64,000 nucleotides of DNA from Massilia sp. METH4 (lineage in GTDB: Bacteria > Pseudomonadota > Gammaproteobacteria > Burkholderiales > Burkholderiaceae_D): NCBI RefSeq assembly GCF_037094685.1, contig NZ_CP146614.1, positions 1,054,001 to 1,118,000 of the forward strand, written 5' to 3'. A program made the position numbers and the translations under genes. Position 1 is the first letter of the stretch. Every line of letters starts with the position of its first letter. Positions 56,327 through 64,000 of this stretch are shown piece after piece. The notes below the pieces were generated by a model, which saw only the letters and a list, made by a program, of their open reading frames with translations, was not told the DNA's origin and ran no database searches.

Positions 56327-57328
56327 CTAGGCAGTCAGGAAACGGTCGATCACGCCGGCCGAGCCAAACGCGGCACGCCGCAGCCGGTCATTGATCCCCA
56401 GCCACGCATCGTCCTGCGGCGGAGTTTCCACGAGGATCAATTCCACGTCGGCACGGTCCATCGTGCGCAGCGCGGCGTACAGGCCGAAGGCATAGCCGGC
56501 CGGATCGTTCGGCAGCAGCTCCTGCGCGCTGGCCTGCACGAGCATGGGCGAATAGCGGATGACGGCCACGCGGCGGCCTCGGCCGGCCAGCGTCGTCAAG
56601 AGGCCCGGCAGCCTGGCCGTGTCGGCCAGCGCCACCGGCGCCTTCGGCGCGTAATGCGATTCCAGCGTGCCCGATGCGCGGGGCGCGGCGGCGTCGGGCG
56701 CGGCCGGCATGGAGCCGATCACCGCGGCGATCTCGGCGGCACCGATATGGCCGGGGCGCAGCAGCACGGGGCCGTGCGTGTCCAGCCGCGACAGGTCGAC
56801 GATCGTCGATTCGATGCCGACCTGGCTGGAACCGCCATCGAGCACCGTCAACGTGCCATCGCCAAATTCATCGCGAACATGCTGCGCCGTGGTCGGGCTG
56901 ACGTTGCCGAACTTGTTCGCCGACGGTGCCGCGACACCGCCCTTGCCGCCCTTGAACGCGCCCAGCAGCGCCATTGCCACGGGATGCGACGGGCAGCGGA
57001 TGCCCACCGTATCCTGGCCGCCGGAAACGGCATCGGGGATGTGGGCATTGCGCCTGACGATCATCGTCAGCGGCCCGGGCCAGAAAGCTTGCGCCAGCTT
57101 GCGCGCTTCTTCCGGTACATCGGCCGCCCAGTAATCGAGGTCGGCGCCGGGCGCCACGTGCACGATCACCGGGTGGTCCTGCGGCCGGCCCTTCGCCGCA
57201 TAGATCGCGGCGACGGCGGCGGGGTTTTCCGCATCCGCGCCGAGGCCGTATACGGTCTCGGTCGGAAAGGCCACCAGCTCGCCCGCCTCCAGGCGCGCGG
57301 CGGCGTCGAGGATTGCCTGGTCCGTCAC
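56327..57328 (-). CDS. sua5: L-threonylcarbamoyladenylate synthase (Sua5 type)
   Basis: Makes threonylcarbamoyl-AMP from Thr, bicarbonate and ATP for tRNA t6A37. The 333-residue protein has the YrdC domain ([55 protein letters not shown]) plus the C-terminal Sua5 domain after about 200, so it is the long type, not TsaC alone. The GTG at 57328 overlaps the purK stop (GTGA). Last gene of the purine-linked run. Confidence 0.9.
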   Translation of the reverse strand: MTDQAILDAAARLEAGELVAFPTETVYGLGADAENPAAVAAIYAAKGRPQDHPVIVHVAPGADLDYWAADVPEEARKLAQAFWPGPLTMIVRRNAHIPDAVSGGQDTVGIRCPSHPVAMALLGAFKGGKGGVAAPSANKFGNVSPTTAQHVRDEFGDGTLTVLDGGSSQVGIESTIVDLSRLDTHGPVLLRPGHIGAAEIAAVIGSMPAAPDAAAPRASGTLESHYAPKAPVALADTARLPGLLTTLAGRGRRVAVIRYSPMLVQASAQELLPNDPAGYAFGLYAALRTMDRADVELILVETPPQDDAWLGINDRLRRAAFGSAGVIDRFLTA

Positions 57329-58509
57329 AGTGGAATTCCCAGGATGGCGCAGGCCGCCGCCAGCTGGCGCTGCGCCTCGTCGAGCGTGGGCGCGACGAAG
57401 GTGACGTGGCCCATCTTGCGGCCCGGTCGCGGATCGTCCTTGCCGTACAGGTGCAGGCAGGCACCCGGCAGCGCAGCGATGCGGTCCCACGGCGGTTCGC
57501 TCTGGGACTCGCCATCGAACCACACATCGCCCAGGATGTTCAGCATCACGGCCGGCGAATGCTGGCGACAATCGCCCAGCGGCAGCTTCGCCATTGCCCG
57601 CACCTGCTGCGCGAACTGGCTGGTGACGCAGGCATCGATCGTGTAGTGCCCGCTGTTATGCGGCCGCGGCGCCATTTCGTTGACGACCAGCGTGCCGTCG
57701 GTGAGCACGAAGAACTCGATGCACAGCACGCCCACGTAGCCCAGTTCGGCCACGATCGCGCGCGCCGCGTCCTGCGCCTTGCGAGCGCTATCCGCGGACA
57801 CATTCGGTCCCGGCACGGTGGTCGTGAACAGGATGCCGTCGCGGTGCACGTTCTCGGCGATCGGGTAGACGACCGATTCGCCATCGGCGCCGCGCGCGGT
57901 CAGCACCGACACTTCATACGCCAGCGGCAGCATCTTCTCCAGCAGGCAGGTGACTTCACCCATGCCTTCGAAGGCGGCGCGCACTTCGTCGCGGGATTTC
58001 ACCCGCACCTGGCCCTTGCCGTCGTAGCCCATGCGCACGGTCTTCAGGATGCCCGGCAGCAGATCGTCGGCGATCGCGTCGATATCCTCGAACGAGGCGA
58101 TCACCTTGTGCGGCGCCGGCATCACGCCGGACTTCGGCGCGCACGACACGAAGAACGACTTTTCCGCGATGCGGTCCTGCGCGACGGACACACCGTGTGC
58201 ATTCGGCGCCACGAACACGTATTGCGCCAGCCGCGACAGGCTGTCCGCCGGCACGTTCTCGAACTCGGTGGTGACGGCCACGCACTGAGCGGCCAGTGCG
58301 TCGAGGCCGGCATGGTCTTCGTACTGGGCATTGACCAGCCGCTGCGCAACCTGGCCGGCGGGGCAGTCGTCGGACGGTTCCAGCACCGCCACCTGGTAGC
58401 CCATGCTCTGGGCCGCTTGCGCAAACATGCGGCCCAACTGGCCGCCACCCATCACGCCCAGCCAGGCGGCCGGGTTCGCGGTAGGAAGGAAGGACTTCTC
58501 TTTACTCAT
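57325..58509 (-). CDS. purK: N5-carboxyaminoimidazole ribonucleotide synthase
   Basis: ATP-grasp enzyme that carboxylates AIR with bicarbonate in purine synthesis. The 394-residue protein has [55 protein letters not shown] and [10 protein letters not shown]. It overlaps purE by 8 bp and sua5 by 4 bp, so translation of the three is probably coupled. Confidence 0.95.
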   Translation of the reverse strand: MSKEKSFLPTANPAAWLGVMGGGQLGRMFAQAAQSMGYQVAVLEPSDDCPAGQVAQRLVNAQYEDHAGLDALAAQCVAVTTEFENVPADSLSRLAQYVFVAPNAHGVSVAQDRIAEKSFFVSCAPKSGVMPAPHKVIASFEDIDAIADDLLPGILKTVRMGYDGKGQVRVKSRDEVRAAFEGMGEVTCLLEKMLPLAYEVSVLTARGADGESVVYPIAENVHRDGILFTTTVPGPNVSADSARKAQDAARAIVAELGYVGVLCIEFFVLTDGTLVVNEMAPRPHNSGHYTIDACVTSQFAQQVRAMAKLPLGDCRQHSPAVMLNILGDVWFDGESQSEPPWDRIAALPGACLHLYGKDDPRPGRKMGHVTFVAPTLDEAQRQLAAACAILGIPL

Positions 58510-59023
58510 TGACTGGCAGGATCATGGCTTTCGCGGCGGCCGTCTGCTGGGCGCGGAACGCTTCCAGCTGGGCGGCCAGGGCATCGTCGACCGTGGCGAT
58601 GATGGCGATGGCGGTGAGCGCGGCATTGGCGGCGCCGGCTTCGCCGATGGCGAACGTCGACACGGGCACGCCCTTCGGCATCTGCACGATGGACAGCAGC
58701 GAATCCTCGCCGCGCAGGTATTTCGACGGCACCGGCACGCCCAGCACGGGCACCACGGTCTTCGCGGCGACCATGCCCGGCAGGTGGGCGGCACCACCGG
58801 CACCGGCGATGATCGCGCGCAGGCCGCGCGACCGGGCGGTTTCGGCATAGGTGAACATCTCGTCCGGCATGCGGTGCGCGGAAATCACCTGCGCTTCGAA
58901 CGGAATGTTGAATTGCTTGAGCATCGAAACGGCATGCTGCATCACATCCCAGTCCGACGACGACCCCATGATCACGCCGACCAGCGGCTTCACGTTTGCC
59001 TTTTGAGTCTGGACGTCGGCCAT
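58502..59023 (-). CDS. purE: N5-carboxyaminoimidazole ribonucleotide mutase
   Basis: Moves the carboxylate of N5-CAIR to C4 to give CAIR, next to PurK. The 173-residue class I PurE has [40 protein letters not shown] and the [18 protein letters not shown] region (here [14 protein letters not shown]). Its ATG shares a base with the purC TAA. Confidence 0.95.
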   Translation of the reverse strand: MADVQTQKANVKPLVGVIMGSSSDWDVMQHAVSMLKQFNIPFEAQVISAHRMPDEMFTYAETARSRGLRAIIAGAGGAAHLPGMVAAKTVVPVLGVPVPSKYLRGEDSLLSIVQMPKGVPVSTFAIGEAGAANAALTAIAIIATVDDALAAQLEAFRAQQTAAAKAMILPVNE

Positions 59024-59922
59024 TATTCCACCTTCAGCTTCTCGCCGGTCAGGCGTTCGATCGCTTCGAAGTACTTGGCCTGCGTTTTCTCGATGACTTC
59101 GGCGGGCAGCGGCGGCGCCGGCGGGGTCTTCTTCCATTCCGTCAGCGTTTCCAGGTAGTCGCGCACGAACTGCTTGTCGAACGACGGCGGCGACATGTCC
59201 GGCGCATACGAATCGGCCGGCCAGAAGCGCGAGGAATCGGCCGTCAGCACTTCATCCATCAGGTGCATCACGCCATTTTCATCCAGACCGAACTCGAACT
59301 TGGTGTCGGCGATGATGATGCCGCGCGTTGCCGCGTAATCGGCAGCGGTTTTGTACAGTTGAATGGAGATGTCGCGCATCTTGGCGGCCAGTTCGGCACC
59401 GATGCGGCTTTCCATCTCGGCGAAGCTGATGTTCTCGTCGTGCTCGCCCAGGTCGGCCTTGGCGGCCGGCGTGAACAGCGGTTCCGGCAGTTTATCGGCC
59501 TGGCGCAGGCCGGCCGGCAGTTCGATGCCGCACACGCTGCCCGTGGCCTGGTAATCCTTCCAGCCCGAACCGATGATGTAGCCGCGCACCACGGCTTCCA
59601 CCAGGATCGGTTTCAGCCGCTTGGCGACCACGGCGCGGCCCTTTACCTGTTCCACTTCTTCCGGTGCCACGACCGATTCCGGCGCCACGCCGGTCAGGTG
59701 GTTCGGCACGATGTGGCCGAGCTTCTCGAACCAGAAGTCGCTCATCTGGTTCAGCACCATGCCCTTGCCGGGGATCGGCTCGTTCATCACGACGTCGAAG
59801 GCGGACAGGCGGTCGGTGGTGACGATCAGGATCTTGTCGTCGCCGACGGCATAGTTATCGCGGACCTTGCCGTGACCCAACAGTGGCAGGGAGGAAATGG
59901 AGGATTGGTAGAGGCTTTTCAT
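59023..59922 (-). CDS. purC: Phosphoribosylaminoimidazole-succinocarboxamide synthase
   Basis: Joins CAIR and aspartate with ATP to SAICAR, the step after PurE. The 299-residue SAICAR synthase has [50 protein letters not shown] and [11 protein letters not shown]. Length is that of the long form common in betaproteobacteria. It is first of the purC-purE-purK-sua5 unit and follows fba after 117 bp. Confidence 0.95.
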   Translation of the reverse strand: MKSLYQSSISSLPLLGHGKVRDNYAVGDDKILIVTTDRLSAFDVVMNEPIPGKGMVLNQMSDFWFEKLGHIVPNHLTGVAPESVVAPEEVEQVKGRAVVAKRLKPILVEAVVRGYIIGSGWKDYQATGSVCGIELPAGLRQADKLPEPLFTPAAKADLGEHDENISFAEMESRIGAELAAKMRDISIQLYKTAADYAATRGIIIADTKFEFGLDENGVMHLMDEVLTADSSRFWPADSYAPDMSPPSFDKQFVRDYLETLTEWKKTPPAPPLPAEVIEKTQAKYFEAIERLTGEKLKVE

Positions 59923-59954
59923 AGAGGGGGCGATCTTGACAAAGCTAAAGCGAA

Positions 59955-59988
59955 ATCGGCGGGGAGGAGAAATCTCCCGCCCGCCGAT
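59955..59988 (-). terminator. Possible terminator between fba and purC
   Basis: ATCGGCGGG (59955-59963) pairs with CCCGCCGAT (59980-59988), with an inner GAG/CTC pair. A second hairpin-forming stretch (CGAATTCG...) lies at 60004-60020. The following T content is weak, so it may be a partial terminator that attenuates read-through. Confidence 0.45.
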
Positions 59989-60039
59989 CGAGAGTCTCCG
60001 GGCGCGAATTCGTTCGAATTCCGCCCGAAAGACAGGATT

Positions 60040-61104
60040 TTACTGCACAATCTGCGCCAATTCACCGGCCTTGTAGCGTTCCGCCATCTTTTCCAGCGGG
60101 ATCGGCTTGATTTGCGAGGCGCGGCCTTCGCAGCCGAATGCCAGGAAACGGGCCTTCACGACTTCTTCCGCGGCCAGGCGGGCCGGCTTCAGGTAGTCGC
60201 GCGGGTCGAACTTGGACGGGTTCTGGAACATGAACTTGCGGATCGCCGCCGTCATCGCCAGGCGGATGTCGGTGTCGATATTGATCTTGCGAACGCCGTG
60301 GCGGATGCCTTCCTGGATCTCTTCTACCGGCACGCCATAGGTTTCCTTCATGTCGCCGCCGAATTCGCGGATGATCGCCAGCAGTTCCTGCGGTACGGAC
60401 GAGGAACCGTGCATCACCAGGTGCGTGTTCGGGATGCGCGCGTGGATTTCCTTGATGCGGTCGATCGCCAGGATGTCGCCGGTGGGCTTGCGGGTGAACT
60501 TGTAGGCGCCGTGCGAGGTGCCGATGGCGATCGCCAGCGCGTCGCACTGGGTACGCTGGACGAAGTCGGCAGCCTGGTTCACGTCGGTCAGCAGCTGTTC
60601 GCGGGTCATCGTGCCATCCGCGCCGTGGCCGTCTTCCTTGTCGCCCTTCATCGTTTCGAGCGAGCCCAGCACGCCCAGTTCCGCTTCGACGGTCACGCCG
60701 ATCGAGTGGGCGAACTTCACGACTTCGCGCGACACTTCCACGTTGTATTCATAGGAAGCGACGGACTTGCCGTCCGCTTCCAGCGAGCCGTCCATCATCA
60801 CGGACGAGAAGCCGGAACGGATCGCGGCCATGCAGACGGCAGGCGACTGGCCGTGGTCCTGGTGCATCACCACGGGGATGTGCGGGTAGGCTTCCACCGC
60901 CGCGTCGATCAGGTGGCGCAGGAAGGCTTCGCCGGCATATTTGCGGGCGCCGGCCGAAGCCTGCATGATCACCGGGCTGTTGACGGCGTCGGCGGCAGCC
61001 ATGATGGCCTGCACCTGTTCCAGATTGTTGACGTTGAATGCCGGCAAGCCATAGCCGTGTTCGGCGGCGTGGTCCAGCAGTTGACGCATGGATACGAGGG
61101 ACAT
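60040..61104 (-). CDS. fba: Class II fructose-bisphosphate aldolase
   Basis: Zinc-dependent cleavage of fructose 1,6-bisphosphate to DHAP and glyceraldehyde 3-phosphate. The 354-residue protein has [33 protein letters not shown] (zinc His), [20 protein letters not shown] (in parts), [13 protein letters not shown] and [11 protein letters not shown]. The [20 protein letters not shown]-terminal region marks the Calvin/Cbb-type subgroup common in proteobacteria. Middle gene of a glycolytic row. Confidence 0.94.
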   Translation of the reverse strand: MSLVSMRQLLDHAAEHGYGLPAFNVNNLEQVQAIMAAADAVNSPVIMQASAGARKYAGEAFLRHLIDAAVEAYPHIPVVMHQDHGQSPAVCMAAIRSGFSSVMMDGSLEADGKSVASYEYNVEVSREVVKFAHSIGVTVEAELGVLGSLETMKGDKEDGHGADGTMTREQLLTDVNQAADFVQRTQCDALAIAIGTSHGAYKFTRKPTGDILAIDRIKEIHARIPNTHLVMHGSSSVPQELLAIIREFGGDMKETYGVPVEEIQEGIRHGVRKINIDTDIRLAMTAAIRKFMFQNPSKFDPRDYLKPARLAAEEVVKARFLAFGCEGRASQIKPIPLEKMAERYKAGELAQIVQ

Positions 61105-61183
61105 GGTAGTACTCCAATCAAATAAAAACCGATGCGGCCAGTACGCGAGCTCCCTTTGGCTCCAGCGCGCCGGCCAGAATTTT

Positions 61184-62632
61184 TTATGAGAATTCGCCTA
61201 TCTTGACGATCTTCAGTGCATTCGTGCCGCCGACCTTGCCCATCGGCTCGCCCCAGGTTACGACGATCATGTCGCCCTTCTTGGCGATGCCGTATTCGAC
61301 CAGCAGGTCTTCGGCCTGTTTCAATACTTCGCGGCTGGTGCCCTGCTGCACCAGGTAGTGCGCGCGCACATTGCGGTACAACGATACCTTGCGCTGCGTG
61401 GACACGCTAGGCGTCAGCGCGAAGATCGGCGTGTCGATATTGTGCCGGCTCATCCACAGAGGCGTGGAGCCCGATTCGGTCAGCGCCACGATCGCCTTCA
61501 CGCGCAGGTGGTGCGCGGTGAACAGGGCGCCGTAGGCGATCGACTGGTCGATGCGGGTGAAGCGCGCATTGAGGAAGTCGGCGTCCAGCTTGTTGTATTC
61601 GGATTGTTCGGCATCCACGCACACGGCGGCCATCATTTCCACCGTTTCGACCGGGTAGCGGCCGGACGCGGTTTCGGCGGAAGTCATCACGGCGTCCGTG
61701 CCATCGAGCACGGCGTTGGCCACGTCGGACACTTCGGCGCGCGTGGGAACCGCGTTGAAGATCATCGATTCCATCATCTGCGTGGCGGTGATGGCGAACT
61801 TGTTCGATTCGCGCGCCATGCGGATCATGCGCTTTTGCAGCGCGGGCACGGCGGCATTGCCCACTTCCACGGCCAGGTCGCCGCGGGCGACCATGATGCC
61901 GTCGGAGGCATTGAGGATTTCCTGCAGCGCAGGAATGGCTTCCGCGCGTTCGATCTTGGCGATCATCTGCGGCTTGTGGCCGTACGGCTCGCCGGCAATA
62001 TTGGCCAACTGGCGCGCCATCGCCATATCGGTGGCGCTTTTCGGGAACGAGATGGCGAGATAGTCGGCCTGGAAGCTCATCGCCGTCTTGATGTCTTCCA
62101 TGTCCTTCGCCGTCAGCGCCGGCGCCGTCAGGCCGCCGCCCTGGCGGTTGATGCCCTTGTTGTTCGACAGCTCGCCGCCGATCTTCACCGTGGTGTAGAT
62201 CTCATGGCCGACGACCTTGTCGACCACCAGCACGATCAGGCCGTCGTTCAGCAGCAGCACGTCATTGCCGCGCAGGTCGTTCGGCAGCGCCTTGTAGTCG
62301 AGACCCACGCGCTCCTGGTTGCCCAGTTCGCCGTTCTCGCCCCACTTCGCATCGAGGATGAACTTGTCGCCGTTGGCCAGGTCGATCTTGCCGCCTTCGA
62401 ACTTGCCGACGCGGATTTTCGGACCCTGCATGTCGGCCATGATCGCCACTTCCCGCCCGCACTCCGCCGCCGCCTGCCGCACGAGGTTGGCGCGATCGAT
62501 ATGATCTTGCGCCTTGCCGTGCGAGAAGTTCAGCCGCACCACGTCCACGCCGGCGCGGATCATGCGGATCAGAACGTTCAGGTCGGTGGAAGCGGGGCCG
62601 ATGGTTGCAACGATTTTGGTGCCACGGGACAT
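61184..62632 (-). CDS. pyk: Pyruvate kinase
   Basis: Makes pyruvate and ATP from phosphoenolpyruvate. The 482-residue protein has [21 protein letters not shown], the substrate/metal motif [13 protein letters not shown], the K+/activator region and [26 protein letters not shown] (in parts). The C-terminal domain with [15 protein letters not shown] is complete. It lies between pgk and fba, separated by 79 to 83 bp gaps. Confidence 0.95.
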   Translation of the reverse strand: MSRGTKIVATIGPASTDLNVLIRMIRAGVDVVRLNFSHGKAQDHIDRANLVRQAAAECGREVAIMADMQGPKIRVGKFEGGKIDLANGDKFILDAKWGENGELGNQERVGLDYKALPNDLRGNDVLLLNDGLIVLVVDKVVGHEIYTTVKIGGELSNNKGINRQGGGLTAPALTAKDMEDIKTAMSFQADYLAISFPKSATDMAMARQLANIAGEPYGHKPQMIAKIERAEAIPALQEILNASDGIMVARGDLAVEVGNAAVPALQKRMIRMARESNKFAITATQMMESMIFNAVPTRAEVSDVANAVLDGTDAVMTSAETASGRYPVETVEMMAAVCVDAEQSEYNKLDADFLNARFTRIDQSIAYGALFTAHHLRVKAIVALTESGSTPLWMSRHNIDTPIFALTPSVSTQRKVSLYRNVRAHYLVQQGTSREVLKQAEDLLVEYGIAKKGDMIVVTWGEPMGKVGGTNALKIVKIGEFS

Positions 62633-62674
62633 TGAGGGTTCCTCGAAGTAGGTGGTTGAAGCTCGTGTCGTTGA

Positions 62675-62710
62675 AAGAGAAAAGCGCAGCGATGGTGCGC
62701 TGCGCTTCTT
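62675..62710 (-). terminator. Terminator of pgk
   Basis: AAGCGCAGCG (62682-62691) pairs with CGCTGCGCTT (62698-62707) around ATGGTG. On the minus strand TTTCTCTTTC follows. It lies just past the pgk stop (62716). Confidence 0.8.
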
Positions 62711-62715
62711 TCTAA

Positions 62716-63918
62716 TTACTGCCCACTACGCTGGGCAAGCACTTCCACTGCCGGCAGGGTCTTGCCTTCCAGGAATTCCAGGAAGGCCCCGCCGCCGGTG
62801 GAGATATAACCAATTTTATCGGTAATGGCGTATTTTGCAATCGCCGCCAAAGTATCGCCACCCCCAGCAATGGAGAAGGCTTTCGATTCGGCAATCGCCA
62901 GCGCCAGCGTCTTCGTGCCTTCGCCGAACTGGTCGAACTCGAACACGCCCACCGGGCCGTTCCACACGATCGTGCCAGCGGCGGCAATCTGCTCGGCCAA
63001 TTGCTCGGCCGTTTTCGGGCCGATGTCGAGGATCATGTCGTCGTCGGCCACGTCCGCCACGTCCTTGACGGTGGCGGCGGCGGTCGGCGAGAACTCCTTG
63101 GCGCACACCACGTCCACCGGGATCGGCACTTGCGCGCCGCGCTTGGACATCAGCTCGATAATGGCCTTGGCTTCTTCCAGCAGATCCGGTTCGGCCAGCG
63201 ACTTGCCGATCTTCAGGCCGGCGGCCAGCATGAAGGTATTGGCGATGCCGCCGCCCACGATCAGGTTGTCGACCTTGTCGGCCAGGGATTTCAGGATGGA
63301 CAGCTTGGTGGAGACTTTCGAGCCGGCGACGATGGCCAGCAGCGGACGGGCCGGCGCACCCAGCGCCTTGCCCAGTGCATCCAGTTCGGCGGCCAGCAGC
63401 GGGCCGGCGGCGGCGACGGGCGCGAATTTCGCGATGCCGTGCGTGGACGCTTCGGCGCGGTGGGCGGTGCCGAAGGCGTCGTTCACGTACACGTCGCACA
63501 GCTTGGCCATCTTCTGCGCCAGTTCGTCGGCATTCTTCTTCTCGCCCTTGTTGACGCGCACGTTTTCCAGCAGCACGACCTGGCCATCCTGCAGGTTTTC
63601 CAGGCCGGCACCGTCGACCCAGTTCTGTTTCAGTTCCACCGGCTGGCCGAGCAGCTCGGACAGGCGGGCCGCCACCGGGGCCAAGCTGTCTTCCTGCTTG
63701 AACTCGCCCTCGGTCGGGCGGCCCAGGTGGGAGGTGACCATCACCTTCGCGCCAGCCTTCACGGCATCCCGGATGGCCGGGACGGATGCGCGAATGCGCG
63801 TATCCTCGGTGATATTGCCGGCATCATCCTGCGGCACGTTGAGGTCGGCGCGGATGAACACCCGCTTGCCTTGCAGCGCATTCTGCGCGATCAAATCCTG
63901 GAGACGAATGAAGGACAT
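62716..63918 (-). CDS. pgk: Phosphoglycerate kinase
   Basis: Transfers phosphate from 1,3-bisphosphoglycerate to ADP. The 400-residue protein has [66 protein letters not shown], the ATP-side [13 protein letters not shown] and [14 protein letters not shown] precedes the ATG at 63918; an earlier in-frame ATG at 63951 adds 11 residues unlike the family. First gene of the glycolytic row; its upstream region runs off the window end. Confidence 0.95.
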   Translation of the reverse strand: MSFIRLQDLIAQNALQGKRVFIRADLNVPQDDAGNITEDTRIRASVPAIRDAVKAGAKVMVTSHLGRPTEGEFKQEDSLAPVAARLSELLGQPVELKQNWVDGAGLENLQDGQVVLLENVRVNKGEKKNADELAQKMAKLCDVYVNDAFGTAHRAEASTHGIAKFAPVAAAGPLLAAELDALGKALGAPARPLLAIVAGSKVSTKLSILKSLADKVDNLIVGGGIANTFMLAAGLKIGKSLAEPDLLEEAKAIIELMSKRGAQVPIPVDVVCAKEFSPTAAATVKDVADVADDDMILDIGPKTAEQLAEQIAAAGTIVWNGPVGVFEFDQFGEGTKTLALAIAESKAFSIAGGGDTLAAIAKYAITDKIGYISTGGGAFLEFLEGKTLPAVEVLAQRSGQ

Positions 63919-64000
63919 GGCTTCCAAAGGGACAAGTGGTAGAAAAATCACTATTTTACCGCATGCCCGGGGGCGCCCGGCCTTATTAGCATATATGCAA

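Overview
The window is GC-rich chromosomal DNA from a betaproteobacterium. It most likely belongs to the Oxalobacteraceae, in the Massilia / Pseudoduganella / Telluria neighbourhood. This rests on the gene order pgk-pyk-fba-purC-purE-purK-sua5, a decayed PEP-CTERM protein tail, a phasin, a hexuronate oxidation cluster and the many multidomain sensor kinases. The genus is inferred from gene content and style, not from an rRNA gene. I see no tRNA, rRNA, CRISPR array or prophage.

Layout. 0.2-6 kb: a phasin, then an MHS-family carboxylate transporter divergent from a DctB/FixJ-like two-component pair, with a palindrome between them. 5.7-12.5 kb: small metabolic and stress genes (VOC protein, maiA, nhaA, cupin, GNAT), a DeoR-type regulator with its MFS transporter, a LexA-controlled protein of unknown function and two paralogous small lipoproteins. 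12.6-21.2 kb: a sugar-acid island with a FadR-type regulator, kdgD, 2-oxoglutarate semialdehyde dehydrogenase, an SMP-30 lactonase, a LacI regulator, an aldose 1-epimerase and an ExuT-like transporter. Two almost identical 20-bp operators tie the two arms together. The probable job is uptake of galacturonate or glucuronate and its oxidation to 2-oxoglutarate. Uronate dehydrogenase is not in the window.

21.4-26 kb: an MHYT hybrid histidine kinase translationally coupled to an HD-GYP response regulator. 26.1-30.4 kb: gmd-rmd and two glycosyltransferases, a GDP-D-rhamnose module. 30.5-36.1 kb: a DUF2214 membrane protein, maeB, a complete IS1595-family insertion sequence with an 8-bp target duplication, and thiL. 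36.2-41 kb: a hybrid kinase plus a REC-PAS-GGDEF-EAL-REC protein, lying between thiL and pncC where many betaproteobacteria carry pgpA. 41.2-50.3 kb: pncC, a zinc-type ArsR/CDF efflux pair, cysK, an FKBP isomerase, thpR, tcdA, a hemerythrin-PdxH fusion, a cyclopropane fatty acid synthase, msrA and a flavin reductase. 50.2-56.1 kb: a hybrid kinase, OmpW, an SGNH hydrolase lipoprotein and a lipase-like lipoprotein. 56.3-64 kb: sua5, purK, purE, purC, fba, pyk and pgk, all on the minus strand.

Repeats stand out. A nested palindromic element of about 102 bp occurs three times, twice in one orientation and once inverted. A family of intergenic palindromes built on GGGGAC/GTCCCC resembles REP sequences. 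No wholly new multigene system was recognised. The strongest leads are the dispersed palindromic element, the hemerythrin-PdxH fusion, the LexA-controlled orphan protein and the two-operator hexuronate regulon.
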